A DNA stretch of 29,861 nucleotides from Bacteroides sp. CAG:927 (GCA_000431155.1 HF985646.1:139141-169001); one strand, 5' to 3'; counted from the first letter of the stretch, positions 1 to 8,427 are shown. Program-made: numbers and translations. The notes: generated by a model from the sequence alone, not told the origin.

Positions 1-1
1 G

Positions 2-79
2 ACAGCCGTTTTTCGTATGTATAGCGGATTGTTGAGATCCATGAACCAAAAAGCCAAAAGAATGGTTGTAATAAGGTAA
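2..79 (+). CDS. C-terminal tail of an unknown upstream gene (partial)
   Basis: The frame beginning at base 2 is open from the window edge to a TAA at 77-79. It encodes a basic tail containing RMYSGLLRSMNQKAKRMVV. Its stop lies 11 bases before the next start, a typical operon spacing, which suggests a real gene end. Only 25 residues are visible, so no function can be given, and a chance open frame of this length is possible. Confidence 0.4.
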   Translation, partial: TAVFRMYSGLLRSMNQKAKRMVVIR

Positions 80-90
80 ACGAGAATATT

Positions 91-330
91 ATGAGTCCGA
101 TAGTTGATACACTTACACAAAATCTGATTAATGAGTGGCAGGATTACTTTGAGTACTGGAGCGCCACCCACGGCACAGACAGCGAGCAGGATTACCGTGC
201 CTTTACCCATGACGAGATCACTCAGGCACAAAGGATCTGCAACAGATTACAAAAACTTGACGACTGCTTCAACAGCGAGAGCAGTGAATACAGCGATGTG
301 CTGAACAGGATGGGAAGTTTGATGCGATAA
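91..330 (+). CDS. small acidic hypothetical protein
   Basis: This 79-residue protein is not one I recognise. It is acidic and looks mostly helical: residues 1-25 are rich in aromatic and polar residues (WQDYFEYW at 16-23), and the middle (DEITQAQRICNRLQKLDDCF) could form an amphipathic helix. There is no signal peptide or membrane segment, so it is probably cytosolic. It starts 11 bases after the stop of the preceding partial gene and is followed 25 bases later by a strong hairpin terminator, so it is probably the last gene of an operon entering from the left. Its function is unknown. Confidence 0.6.
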   Translation: MSPIVDTLTQNLINEWQDYFEYWSATHGTDSEQDYRAFTHDEITQAQRICNRLQKLDDCFNSESSEYSDVLNRMGSLMR

Positions 331-354
331 TATATATAATCCAACATAAAAATC

Positions 355-404
355 GAGCGCCCCGCACAGCTTCTCAGCCTGTCGGAGCGCTCTCCCTTCT
401 TTCA
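355..404 (+). terminator. hairpin terminator after the small hypothetical gene
   Basis: GAGCGC (355-360) pairs with GCGCTC (387-392), CCG (362-364) with CGG (383-385), and ACAG (366-369) with CTGT (379-382), leaving an apical loop of about nine bases. A pyrimidine-rich stretch (tcccttctttc) follows. It fits a rho-independent terminator with a weak U tract. Confidence 0.65.
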
Positions 405-445
405 AACTAACTACTATGATAATTGTATGATATTTGCTAAAAAGA

Positions 446-531
446 TCCTCTGTTTTCTCCTGATTGAATAAAATCTATCAACATTCCCAATCTTATTAAC
501 TCTCAATGAAAAAACAGGAAAAAACAGAGGA
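446..531. repeat. 17-bp inverted repeat, arms 446-462 and 515-531
   Basis: The left arm TCCTCTGTTTTCTCCTG and the right arm CAGGAAAAAACAGAGGA are reverse complements with one mismatch, separated by 52 bases. Five T follow at 536-540. The repeat lies in the 293-base gap between 330 and 624, which otherwise holds only the terminator at 355-404. It may be a long-loop terminator, a fold-back RNA or the remnant of a small mobile element. The role is not established. Confidence 0.6.
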
Positions 532-623
532 GAAGTTTTTCATGAGTGACTTAATCAGTAATGGTATTTTATAAGGTAAGAATTATCGGCTGTGTATGTT
601 GGGAAATCAATAGAATCGAGAAT

Positions 624-1247
624 TTATGCTGTAGGAGCATCAGGAAGCACCCGTTTAGCTCCTATATAGTTACGACTGTAATAACCACCGTCGGGGAATT
701 TTTGATAAGAGACACCTTTACTGCTTGACGCATGAATAAAGGTCAGTGAGTTATCCTTTTCATTCACATCCACAACCATAGCTACATGCCCTACACGGCC
801 TTTTCCGCTACGAGGACTGCTGAAAAAGAGGAGATCTCCGGGACGCAGCTGATCGCGGCTAACTTTTTCGCCCTCGCGATACTGCATACGCGATGTGCGC
901 GGCAAGTTAATGTCTTCCTGACGAAACACGTATCTGATGAACCCGGAACAGTCAAAGGTTTTCGGACCGGTGGATCCGTAGCGATAACGTGTGCCGAGGT
1001 ATTTGGCAGCGTTATCGGCAAGACGCTCTGCCTGCTGAGTGAACTTATCAAGCTGAATTTTCTGAGCCAGAGAGCGAAGAGCACTGTCGGCAGCCTCAGT
1101 CAGCGACTGAAAGTAACCGTAAGATACAGTTTCGCTTTCATTGGCAGAATTATTGGAGCCGGAGAGAGAACGAGTGGCATTCACTCCAAAAGTCACCACG
1201 AAGATTGCTATGATTACAGATATTATGTACTTGATTTTTTTGGTCAT
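624..1247 (-). CDS. exported NlpC/P60-family peptidoglycan hydrolase
   Basis: This 207-residue protein has an N-terminal hydrophobic segment (about 7-24) that is a signal peptide or membrane anchor, a helical spacer to about 75, and a C-terminal NlpC/P60 domain (about 78-200). The catalytic Cys lies in FDCSGFIRYVF (C100), the His in GRVGHVAMVVD (H154), and a third polar residue in FIHASS (H172). Family members cleave D-glutamyl-meso-diaminopimelate or related bonds in peptidoglycan stem peptides, so a cell-wall turnover role in the periplasm is expected. The exact bond is not readable from sequence. It is transcribed alone from a promoter at 1367-1398 with a leader of about 110 bases. Confidence 0.9.
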   Translation of the reverse strand: MTKKIKYIISVIIAIFVVTFGVNATRSLSGSNNSANESETVSYGYFQSLTEAADSALRSLAQKIQLDKFTQQAERLADNAAKYLGTRYRYGSTGPKTFDCSGFIRYVFRQEDINLPRTSRMQYREGEKVSRDQLRPGDLLFFSSPRSGKGRVGHVAMVVDVNEKDNSLTFIHASSSKGVSYQKFPDGGYYSRNYIGAKRVLPDAPTA

Positions 1248-1635
1248 GATTGCTTAATATGCGTACGGTGGTTGGCCGGTAAGAAAGTTTTGAGGTTGAT
1301 TAGTTGTGTTTAGATAATGATAGCGAATTGCGTATTTGCTAACTGTGTTTTTTCGGATTCGCAATGCAAAGATAATACCTTTTGAAGCGTTGTGCAATAG
1401 GGAGTTATGGCACTTAAACACTTTTAGTTAAGTATCGTAAACGTGATTTGCAGCCATTAACACTTGTATTGAATATGTTTTTGAATGTCAGCAGATTGTA
1501 AACACAAGCATGAAAAACGGCCAACTGAGGTTTACTGATTTTAACTTGATTATTCATATATTTTAACACTTATGCGAGAAACTATTATTCCGGCAGATTG
1601 TTATAATATATTGAGAAACATCAATCACGACTATT
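1248..1635. other. intergenic region between divergent NlpC/P60 and LEA-like genes
   Basis: This stretch of 388 bases has no convincing reading frame. It contains the minus-strand promoter of the NlpC/P60 gene. I found no clear TAnnTTTG box for the plus-strand gene at 1636; a TATAAT-like string occurs near 1600-1610 but does not fit the Bacteroidetes consensus. Confidence 0.6.
1367..1398 (-). promoter_or_regulatory. Bacteroidetes-type promoter of the NlpC/P60 gene
   Basis: On the minus strand, ATTG (plus 1395-1398) is followed after 20 bases by TATCTTTG (plus 1367-1374). This matches the TTTG / TAnnTTTG primary promoter of Bacteroidetes. The same spacing of 19-20 recurs at the other promoters in this window. 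Confidence 0.65.
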
Positions 1636-1932
1636 ATGGATACAAACAGCAACAAAAACCAAGCGTTGGCAGAAGCCGCAGCGGGTGTGAGTAAGGCAGC
1701 AGCGCAAGTGAGCGCTGAAGCGGCCGGAGTGGCAGCAAAAGCTGAAACAGCCAGTATGAAAGAAAAAGCAGCGGAATATGCAGCCCAAGCCAAAGAGAAG
1801 GCAGCAGACATGGCGGCAGCAGCAAAAGAAAAAGCTAATGATGTGAGCGACAACATTAAAGACAAGGCAGCTGACGCACTTGAGGCAGCCGCCGACAAAG
1901 CAAAAGAGTGGGCATCAAAGCTGAAAGAATAA
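1636..1932 (+). CDS. LEA group 3-like Ala/Lys-rich 11-mer repeat protein
   Basis: This 98-residue protein is very rich in Ala, Lys and Glu. Residues 45-98 divide into consecutive 11-mers: AAEYAAQAKEK, AADMAAAAKEK, ANDVSDNIKDK, AADALEAAADK, then a 10-residue AKEWASKLKE. That periodicity is the hallmark of group 3 late-embryogenesis-abundant and apolipoprotein-like amphipathic helices, which are often disordered in solution and fold on drying or at membranes. There is no signal peptide, so it is probably cytosolic. A role as a desiccation, osmotic or membrane-protecting protein is an inference from composition. It could also be a histone-like or YtxH-like low-complexity protein. It is monocistronic, closed by a strong terminator. 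Confidence 0.75.
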   Translation: MDTNSNKNQALAEAAAGVSKAAAQVSAEAAGVAAKAETASMKEKAAEYAAQAKEKAADMAAAAKEKANDVSDNIKDKAADALEAAADKAKEWASKLKE

Positions 1933-1969
1933 CATATCATTATCTATATACACAACAACTATTATGTCC

Positions 1970-2003
1970 GAGGCAGTCCACAATGGACTGCCTCATTTTT
2001 TTT
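1970..2003 (+). terminator. strong rho-independent terminator
   Basis: GAGGCAGTCCA (1970-1980) and TGGACTGCCTC (1984-1994) form a perfect 11-bp stem with a three-base central loop, followed by A and eight T (1996-2003). It ends the LEA-like transcript just before the convergent rarA stop at 2022. Confidence 0.95.
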
Positions 2004-2021
2004 GCCATAAACGGTGGAGTG

Positions 2022-3308
2022 TCAGGAAGATTTGTCATCCTTATGCCAGCGGTCGTACTGCAACGCAGCAGAACGCTGTTCGGCAGGATTGTCAGCAGGA
2101 TGCCAGAGAACAGGATGGCCCAAAGCATCAGGCATGAACTGCTGACGCACGAAATGCGAGGGATAGTCATGACTGTATTTATAATCGGCACCATAGCCCA
2201 TTTTTTTCATCAAAGCCGTGGGAGCGTTGCGCAAATGCAATGGCACGGGCAGGTTGCCTGTGTTACGCACCAGTTCAAGAGCATTGTTAATGGCCATGTA
2301 TGCAGAGTTGCTTTTGGGTGATGTGGCCAGATATACGGTACATTCAGCCAACGGGATACGCCCTTCAGGCCACCCGATTTTGTGAATAATATCAAAAGTG
2401 GCATTGGCGAGCAGAAGAGCATTGGGATTTGCAAGGCCAATATCTTCGGCAGCAAGAATACACAACCGCCGGGCAATAAACTCAGGCTCTTCCCCACCTT
2501 CGATCATCCGTGCAAGCCAATATACGGCGGCATCGGGATCGCTTCCACGCACACTTTTAATAAAGGCCGAAATTATGTCGTAGTGCATTTCGCCATTCTT
2601 GTCGTAAGCGGCAGGATTTTTCTGGAGTCTGTCAGTAACCACCGCGTCATCAATGACAATTTCGTCAGTTTCGGGAGTTGACTGCAACAGAAGATCAAGA
2701 ATATTAAGCAGCTTACGCGCATCCCCACCGGCAAAACGGAAAAGAGCCACAGTGCTCTCCACCCGCACCTTACGCTCCTTAAGCACAGGGTCGTGAGTCA
2801 GGGCTCGGTCCAAAAGCTGCTGAAGTTCCTCCTCGGTGAGCGGATTGAGCACATAAACCTGCGCACGACTGAGCAGAGGGCGTATGACCTCAAAAGAGGG
2901 GTTCTCGGTAGTGGCGCCAATGAGAGTAACCACACCTGTTTCCACCGCAGCGAGCAAACTATCCTGCTGGGATTTGTTGAAACGATGAATTTCATCAATA
3001 AACAGAATAGGACGACGCGAGGTAAACATGCTGGCAGCATCATGCCGACATTTATCCAGAACATCGCGCACATCCTTCACTCCCGAATGTACGGCACTAA
3101 GGGTGTAAAACGGGGCATCCACACTATTGGCGATGATTTTTGCCAAAGTGGTTTTACCCACACCGGGAGGTCCCCAGAGAATAAATGAAGATATATTGCC
3201 CGTAGCAATCATGCCCCGTAAAATAGTGCCGGGGCCGACAAGGTGTGTTTGTCCTATGTAATCGTCAAGAGAGCGCGGACGCAGCCTCTCAGCAAGCGGT
3301 AAATTCAT
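2022..3308 (-). CDS. rarA: replication-associated recombination protein A (RarA/MgsA AAA+ ATPase)
   Basis: RarA is a clamp-loader-like AAA+ ATPase that acts at stalled replication forks. Visible signatures are Walker A GPPGVGKT (46-53), Walker B ILFIDEIHRF (101-110), a sensor-like GATTENPSFEV, and the C-terminal tetramerisation region with GADYKYSHDYP. I chose the ATG at 3308 (MNLPLAERLRP), giving 428 residues, because family members start near this motif. The in-frame ATG at 3368 adds 20 atypical residues and would run across the probable promoter and a terminator hairpin. A TACTTTTG box lies just upstream (plus 3329-3336), which leaves a very short leader. The gene converges on the LEA-like gene. 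Confidence 0.95.
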   Translation of the reverse strand: MNLPLAERLRPRSLDDYIGQTHLVGPGTILRGMIATGNISSFILWGPPGVGKTTLAKIIANSVDAPFYTLSAVHSGVKDVRDVLDKCRHDAASMFTSRRPILFIDEIHRFNKSQQDSLLAAVETGVVTLIGATTENPSFEVIRPLLSRAQVYVLNPLTEEELQQLLDRALTHDPVLKERKVRVESTVALFRFAGGDARKLLNILDLLLQSTPETDEIVIDDAVVTDRLQKNPAAYDKNGEMHYDIISAFIKSVRGSDPDAAVYWLARMIEGGEEPEFIARRLCILAAEDIGLANPNALLLANATFDIIHKIGWPEGRIPLAECTVYLATSPKSNSAYMAINNALELVRNTGNLPVPLHLRNAPTALMKKMGYGADYKYSHDYPSHFVRQQFMPDALGHPVLWHPADNPAEQRSAALQYDRWHKDDKSS

Positions 3309-3328
3309 ATTCAGATTGTGATTTAGGA

Positions 3329-3336
3329 CAAAAGTA
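3329..3336 (-). promoter_or_regulatory. probable -7 box of rarA
   Basis: TACTTTTG on the minus strand fits TAnnTTTG and lies about 20 bases from the rarA start at 3308. No -33 TTG is found at the usual 19-20 spacing, so this is a partial match. Confidence 0.4.
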
Positions 3337-3338
3337 GC

Positions 3339-3364
3339 AAAAAACGGGCCAATAAAAATGCCCG
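3339..3364 (-). terminator. possible minus-strand terminator upstream of rarA
   Basis: On the minus strand CGGGC (plus 3360-3364) pairs with GCCCG (plus 3345-3349) around a 10-base loop, followed by six T (plus 3339-3344). It would stop minus-strand transcripts from the nifJ side, after they have crossed the plus-strand gene at 3450-3773 in antisense. Confidence 0.45.
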
Positions 3365-3449
3365 GCAAACAAAATTAATGTTAACTCAATCCGTTCTAAG
3401 AACAACAAATCATACGATTTGAATTATAGGATACGCATAGCCATACAAA

Positions 3450-3773
3450 ATGAAGGTAATACGCAACAAAATCATTCCCATAGGACGAGGCTTCGGCGCA
3501 ATTAACCTGTTTGGAGTTCTCTTTGCCAAACAAAAAATGAAGCTCACGCCGGAAGTACTGAACCATGAGATGATTCATACCTGCCAAATGCGTGAGCTTG
3601 GTTATGTGCCATTCTACATAGTCTATGTAGTGGAATGGCTTATACGAATGGTACAACACAGAGGCAAACTATATGATGCCTATTATGCCATATCATTTGA
3701 GCGAGAAGCGTATGCCAATGGGAGCAATCCTGATTATATCACCCACAGGCGGCACTTTGCCCAATGGCGATAA
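3450..3773 (+). CDS. small zincin-like protein with HExxH motif
   Basis: This 107-residue protein has the zinc-metalloprotease motif HEMIH (H39, E40, H43) inside a helix, followed about 40 residues later by FEREAYAN (83-90), whose Glu residues could supply the third zinc ligand as in gluzincins. Between them is an aromatic, hydrophobic stretch (GYVPFYIVYVVEWLIRM) that may bury against the active-site helix or touch a membrane. No signal peptide is present. The substrate and cellular role are unknown; an inactive zincin-like fold is possible. Its stop codon directly abuts the stop of the convergent nifJ gene. Confidence 0.75.
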   Translation: MKVIRNKIIPIGRGFGAINLFGVLFAKQKMKLTPEVLNHEMIHTCQMRELGYVPFYIVYVVEWLIRMVQHRGKLYDAYYAISFEREAYANGSNPDYITHRRHFAQWR

Positions 3774-6700
3774 TCAGCCGAGAGGCCCGATCTTGCTCTG
3801 CGATGTGATTATGGAATACAATTTCTGTACGCGCTTTGCCAAAGCCGGCTGAAGCAGTGCAGCGGCCTTGGGGTCAATCATGCGCAAATCGGCATAACGG
3901 TCCTCACCGTTGATAAACTGCACCAAAGAGTTATCAGGCTGCGGATAATCCACTATAAGCGGTTCCTTGCCCTGCCGTGCCAAATCAGGATTATAGCGAT
4001 AGAGCCGCCAATAACCGGACTTCACTGCAAGTTTCTCCTCAACTATGGTGTGGCTCATGCCGGAACGGATGCCATGATTAATGCACGGGCAATATGCAAT
4101 CACTATTGACGGTCCGGGGTAAGCCTCCGCTTCCATCAAAGCCGAGATAGTCTGCTGGTAATTGGCACCAAGAGCCACAGAGGCCACATATACGTGACCG
4201 TAGGACATCATCATACGCCCGAGATCCTTCTTAACGGTACGTTTGCCGTCGGCAGCGTATTTCATCACCGCACCGAGAGGAGTGGCCTTAGAGGTCTGTC
4301 CGCCTGTATTGGAATAACACTCAGTGTCCATAACCAGAATATTGATATTGGCATTCTGGGCAAGAACATGATCAAGACCGGCAAAACCGATATCGTAGGC
4401 CCAACCGTCACCGCCAATAGCCCAGATGCTCTTGGATGCGAGCCTGTCGGCATGATGCAGAATCTTGGCAGCATCGGGGTTGGCGGGTGCAGAACCAATG
4501 GCATCCACAAGAGCCTTAGCCGTGCGAGCCGAATCATCAGGCGAATCGAACGCCTCAATCCAAGCATCAGCAGCATCACGCACCGCCTGCGAACAAGAAG
4601 CATCGGCAGCCAAACGTGAGGCAGCCTGCCGTAATGCCTCGCGACGGTGACTTACTGCGCAAGCCATTCCGTAGCCATATTCAGCATTATCCTCAAACAA
4701 CGAATTGCCCCATGCGGGACCATGACCGTTGCGGTCAGTGCAATAAGCATTGCTGGGGAAATTTGCGCCCCAGATGGAAGAACAGCCGGTGGCGTTGGCA
4801 ATCAACATGCGCGAGCCAAAGAGCTGAGTGAGCAACTTGACATAGGGAGTTTCTCCACACCCCGCACAAGCACCCGAGAACTCCAGACAAGGCTCGCAAA
4901 GCTGCGTGCCCGGTATGGTGTTTTTAGGCAACAAATTATCCTTGATGCTCACATGAGCACGCACGAAATCAAGAGCCTCTACCTGCTGAGGAATCTGAGA
5001 GGCCAAAGGCACCATTTCCAACGCATGTCCGGGACAGATAGTGGCACAAGAAGCACACCCGGTGCAATCCTGCGCATAGACCTGAATACGGAAATTCAAT
5101 CCTGCCAAAGCCTTGGCACGCGCCGGCTTGACATCAAATCCCTCAGGAGCGGAGGCAAGTTCAGTATCGGTAAGCAGGTAAGGACGAATGGCAGCATGAG
5201 GACAGACGAGTGAACATTCGGTACATTCCACACATTTGTCGAAATGCCATTCAGGTACCTTAAGAGCGATACTACGCTTTTCATAGGCAGTAGTGCCCAT
5301 AGGCATGGCGCCGGAGGGCGAGAATGCCGACACCGGAAGGTCGTTGCCCAACAGATCAAGACATGGACGCGCCACATTTTTCACGAATTCGGGCACAGAT
5401 ACAGCCGCAGCTTCATCAACATCAGTAGCATCGGCCCATGAAGCAGGATAAGCTATCTCCCTGACGGCAGCAATAGCCATGTCCACCGCAGCAATATTCT
5501 GATTAACCACTTCCCCACCCTCATGAGTATAGCTGGCGGTTATAGCCTTTTTCAGCAACGGAATGCTCTCAGATTCGGGCATTACCGGCTTGAGATGGAG
5601 GAAAACGGCTTCCATAATGGTATTGATGCGCACTCCAAGATTGCATTTCTCGGCTATAGCGGCGGCATCAATATTATAGAACCGGACTTTGGCAGCTGCT
5701 ATTCTCCGCTTAAGCCTTGGCGGGAACTCGCGCTCCATATCCTCAAGAGTCCACGGAGAATTCAGCACAAAAATGCCACCCTGCTTAATGTTTGACAACA
5801 GGGTAAAACGGTGCACGTAGTTGGATTTGTTGCAACAGATATAATCTGCGTTCTTGATACGGTAAGCCGAGGTGACAGGACGCGGACCAAACCGGAGCTG
5901 GCTAATGGTATAGCCACCGGATTTCTTGGCTGAATACTGGAAATAAGCCTGAGCATACATGCCGGTGGCGTTTCCGATGATAGAAGCCGCCTGACGGGTG
6001 GCACCCACCGTTCCATCGGAACCCATGCCATAAAACTCGCACTGCACAACATCGGGAGGTGTGATGATAAAATGCGTCTTGTCGTAATCAAGCGAGAGAT
6101 GGGTGACATCATCATCAATACCGACGGTAAACTGCTGCTTGGGAGAGGGCTTCATGGCTTCATCGCAAACAGCCTTGACCATAGCCGGGTCAAACTCCTT
6201 GCTCGACAACCCATAACGGCCACCTATGACCTTGATGTTCAAGCCGGCAGTGTGCACGGCGGTAACAACATCCTGATAAAGAGGCTCACCCTGTGCCCCG
6301 GGCTCTTTGGTGCGGTCAAGCACCGCGATGGTCTTAACTGAGGCAGGAAGCGCATCAATCATGGCCTTGGCATCAAACGGACGATACAGACGCACCTTTA
6401 TAACGCCGGCCTTATAGCCATGAGCATTGAGGAAACTGAGAGTCTCATCAATAACCTCACACGAGGAAGCCATACTTACGAGCACTATCTCGGCATCAGG
6501 AACACCCACGTAATCAAAAAGATGATACTGACGGCCAGTGACTGCGGCATAACGGTCCATCACATTCTGAACCACAGCGGGGAATGCATCATAAAACCGG
6601 TTGGCAGCCTCACGATTCTGGAAATATACATCAGCATTCTGTGCTGAACCGCGAAGATCGGGATGCTCCGGATTCATGGCCTGCGCACGAAACGCATTAA

Positions 6701-7292
6701 CCTTGTCCCAATTGACCAGCGGAGATATTTTATCATAATCCACAAGGTCAATGGTGCTCATTTCATTGCTCGTGCGCCAACCATCAAAGAAATGCAACAC
6801 CGGCACCGAGCCGTCAATAGCAGCAATATGAGCCACAAAGCCAAGATCCTCCGCCTCCTGCACAGATGCCGAAGCAAGCATGGCAAAACCGGTGGCACGG
6901 CAAGCCATGACATCCTGATGATCGCCGAAAATAGACAATGCATGTGTGGCTATGGAACGAGCGCCGACATGAAAAACAGCGGGAAGCAGCTCACCCGAAA
7001 TCTTGTACATGTTAGGAATCATGAGGAGAAGCCCCTGCGATGCCGTGAAAGTGGTGGCCAAAGCACCGGCAGCCAAAGCGCCATGAGTGGCACCTGCAGC
7101 ACCCAGCTCACTCTCCATTTCCTTAACCTGCATGGTGTTGCCCATAAGATTAAGCCGCCCTGCGAGGCCCCATTTGTCGGCAGTTTCACCCATTGAAGCA
7201 ACCGGAGTTATGGGATAGATGGTAGCAATTTCGCTCAACGCATAAGCAGCATATGTGGCAGCGGTGCAACCATCAATAATCTGTTTTGCCAT
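3774..7292 (-). CDS. nifJ: pyruvate:ferredoxin (flavodoxin) oxidoreductase, single-chain
   Basis: The enzyme oxidises pyruvate with CoA to acetyl-CoA and CO2, reducing ferredoxin or flavodoxin. At 1172 residues it is the full single-chain length. In order: pyrimidine-binding domain with YPITPVASMGE (26-36) and a pyruvate-contacting Arg in VGARSIATHALS (R112); two 4Fe-4S motifs, C687/C690/C693/C697 and C743/C746/C749/C753; cluster ligands C809, C812 and C837; thiamine diphosphate site GDGWAYDIG (961-969) with DTECYSNTGGQT (989-1000); and YCPCINHG further on. The pyruvate-binding Arg and Asn are kept, so pyruvate is the likely substrate rather than oxalate. It lies downstream of the oxalate operon on the same strand, 113 bases away, with no clear promoter of its own in that gap. 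Confidence 0.97.
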   Translation of the reverse strand: MAKQIIDGCTAATYAAYALSEIATIYPITPVASMGETADKWGLAGRLNLMGNTMQVKEMESELGAAGATHGALAAGALATTFTASQGLLLMIPNMYKISGELLPAVFHVGARSIATHALSIFGDHQDVMACRATGFAMLASASVQEAEDLGFVAHIAAIDGSVPVLHFFDGWRTSNEMSTIDLVDYDKISPLVNWDKVNAFRAQAMNPEHPDLRGSAQNADVYFQNREAANRFYDAFPAVVQNVMDRYAAVTGRQYHLFDYVGVPDAEIVLVSMASSCEVIDETLSFLNAHGYKAGVIKVRLYRPFDAKAMIDALPASVKTIAVLDRTKEPGAQGEPLYQDVVTAVHTAGLNIKVIGGRYGLSSKEFDPAMVKAVCDEAMKPSPKQQFTVGIDDDVTHLSLDYDKTHFIITPPDVVQCEFYGMGSDGTVGATRQAASIIGNATGMYAQAYFQYSAKKSGGYTISQLRFGPRPVTSAYRIKNADYICCNKSNYVHRFTLLSNIKQGGIFVLNSPWTLEDMEREFPPRLKRRIAAAKVRFYNIDAAAIAEKCNLGVRINTIMEAVFLHLKPVMPESESIPLLKKAITASYTHEGGEVVNQNIAAVDMAIAAVREIAYPASWADATDVDEAAAVSVPEFVKNVARPCLDLLGNDLPVSAFSPSGAMPMGTTAYEKRSIALKVPEWHFDKCVECTECSLVCPHAAIRPYLLTDTELASAPEGFDVKPARAKALAGLNFRIQVYAQDCTGCASCATICPGHALEMVPLASQIPQQVEALDFVRAHVSIKDNLLPKNTIPGTQLCEPCLEFSGACAGCGETPYVKLLTQLFGSRMLIANATGCSSIWGANFPSNAYCTDRNGHGPAWGNSLFEDNAEYGYGMACAVSHRREALRQAASRLAADASCSQAVRDAADAWIEAFDSPDDSARTAKALVDAIGSAPANPDAAKILHHADRLASKSIWAIGGDGWAYDIGFAGLDHVLAQNANINILVMDTECYSNTGGQTSKATPLGAVMKYAADGKRTVKKDLGRMMMSYGHVYVASVALGANYQQTISALMEAEAYPGPSIVIAYCPCINHGIRSGMSHTIVEEKLAVKSGYWRLYRYNPDLARQGKEPLIVDYPQPDNSLVQFINGEDRYADLRMIDPKAAALLQPALAKRVQKLYSIITSQSKIGPLG

Positions 7293-7319
7293 AAGAGATT
7301 GTTTTGATGTATATGACAG

Positions 7320-7367
7320 ACTCCGTCGCGAACCTGTCAGGGAAATAGATAAGTGCCGCGACGGAGT
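7320..7367. repeat. 11-bp inverted repeat between the AEC carrier and nifJ
   Basis: ACTCCGTCGCG (7320-7330) and CGCGACGGAGT (7357-7367) are perfect reverse complements around a 26-base loop, which itself holds the small dyad CCTGTCAGG. No T tract follows on either strand. It may be a weak terminator or attenuator of the oxalate operon, a stabilising stem, or an operator in front of nifJ. Confidence 0.6.
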
Positions 7368-7405
7368 GAAATTATAAAGAATTAAGATTGCGGATACCCG
7401 TCATA

Positions 7406-8389
7406 TCAGAAGGCTTTGAGAGCCAAATCGGTAAGCCATATCCAAAGAGGACAGAATGCCACGAAAAGAATCACACTCAAAGTAAGTGACGAAGTTCCGG
7501 TGGCGACATAAACATCGTACTCATCGGAGATAATAATACCAGAGAATGCAGGGGGCAGAGCACAGGCCACAACAAGCATCTTGAGGTTAAGCGGATCCAT
7601 ATGGAACAACAGACCAACTATCAGAGCAGCAGCGGGCATAAGGATGAGCTTGAGGATAGAACCGAGAATAGCCTGCCAATTGAGCTTGAACTCAACTGCG
7701 CTAAGGGTGATACCGGCAGAGAATACGGCCATAGAGGCATTGGCTTTTGCCATCAGGTCAAAAGAAGGGGAAGCCCAATCCGGCCATTTAAGACCGCAAA
7801 GCACGAGAATGACGGCGAGAATAGGCGCCCATGCCACCGGTTGCTCCAATGCATGAATAACAGGTGCCCATGCGCTTTCCTTTTTCTGACCGGGGACACG
7901 GCCTTGCTTGTCAAGAGAAGCATTGAGCAGAGAGAGGCCCACAGGTATGCCTACGGCGTTGACCACTATACCTACGATAGCTACAACGAGGGCGACAGCA
8001 GGAGTGGTACCGAAGATCGGCTCAAGCACCGCAAAACCAAGGAATCCGATTGTGGGAGAACCGTTGATAAGAGCGGCAATGGCACCGTCGGCACCGGTAT
8101 TGCCCTTGAAGCAGTAGGCGAAAATGAAGTAAACGAGCATGAAGCATGCCATGATGACAACAAGCGAAATGATTGAGAGCTTGAGGTCGGCATAAAGCAT
8201 CTCGCGGCTTGACTGCACAATAGACACGAACAATGCGGCAGGAAGTGCATAGTCGAGCACCACTTTATTGAACTTTTTAGCATCGTCACCACTGAAAATG
8301 CCTTTTTTACCGGAAATGAAACCGGCCAGCATAATCACCACGATAGGCACGATGGCATACAGAAGAATATGACTAATACCCATAATCAA
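7406..8389 (-). CDS. AEC-family (auxin efflux carrier) permease, YfdV-like
   Basis: This 327-residue protein consists almost entirely of hydrophobic segments, about ten, arranged as in the AEC family (usual length about 310-320). It begins with a membrane segment (ISHILLYAIVPIVVIMLAG) and carries the NGSPTIGFLGFAVLEPIFG region that AEC members have near the middle. ATG codons at 8389 and 8383 are both possible starts. It follows oxc by 38 bases on the same strand. E. coli carries an AEC protein, YfdV, in the operon with frc (yfdW) and oxc (yfdU), so the best inference is transport of oxalate or formate across the inner membrane. The substrate and direction are not readable from sequence, and other carboxylates remain possible. 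Confidence 0.88.
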   Translation of the reverse strand: MIMGISHILLYAIVPIVVIMLAGFISGKKGIFSGDDAKKFNKVVLDYALPAALFVSIVQSSREMLYADLKLSIISLVVIMACFMLVYFIFAYCFKGNTGADGAIAALINGSPTIGFLGFAVLEPIFGTTPAVALVVAIVGIVVNAVGIPVGLSLLNASLDKQGRVPGQKKESAWAPVIHALEQPVAWAPILAVILVLCGLKWPDWASPSFDLMAKANASMAVFSAGITLSAVEFKLNWQAILGSILKLILMPAAALIVGLLFHMDPLNLKMLVVACALPPAFSGIIISDEYDVYVATGTSSLTLSVILFVAFCPLWIWLTDLALKAF

Positions 8390-8427
8390 TAATTTTTAAC
8401 GGATGAAAAATATTACAAATCGCCAAA

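Noticed and set aside
786..1313. Long plus-strand open frame opposite the NlpC/P60 gene
   Set aside because: It is a shadow of the NlpC/P60 gene, with no recognisable domain and Arg/Cys/Ser-rich composition.
3774..7292. Idea that the nifJ neighbour is an oxalate oxidoreductase
   Set aside because: The protein is a single-chain enzyme and keeps the pyruvate-binding Arg (R112) and Asn (N995), so pyruvate is the likely substrate.
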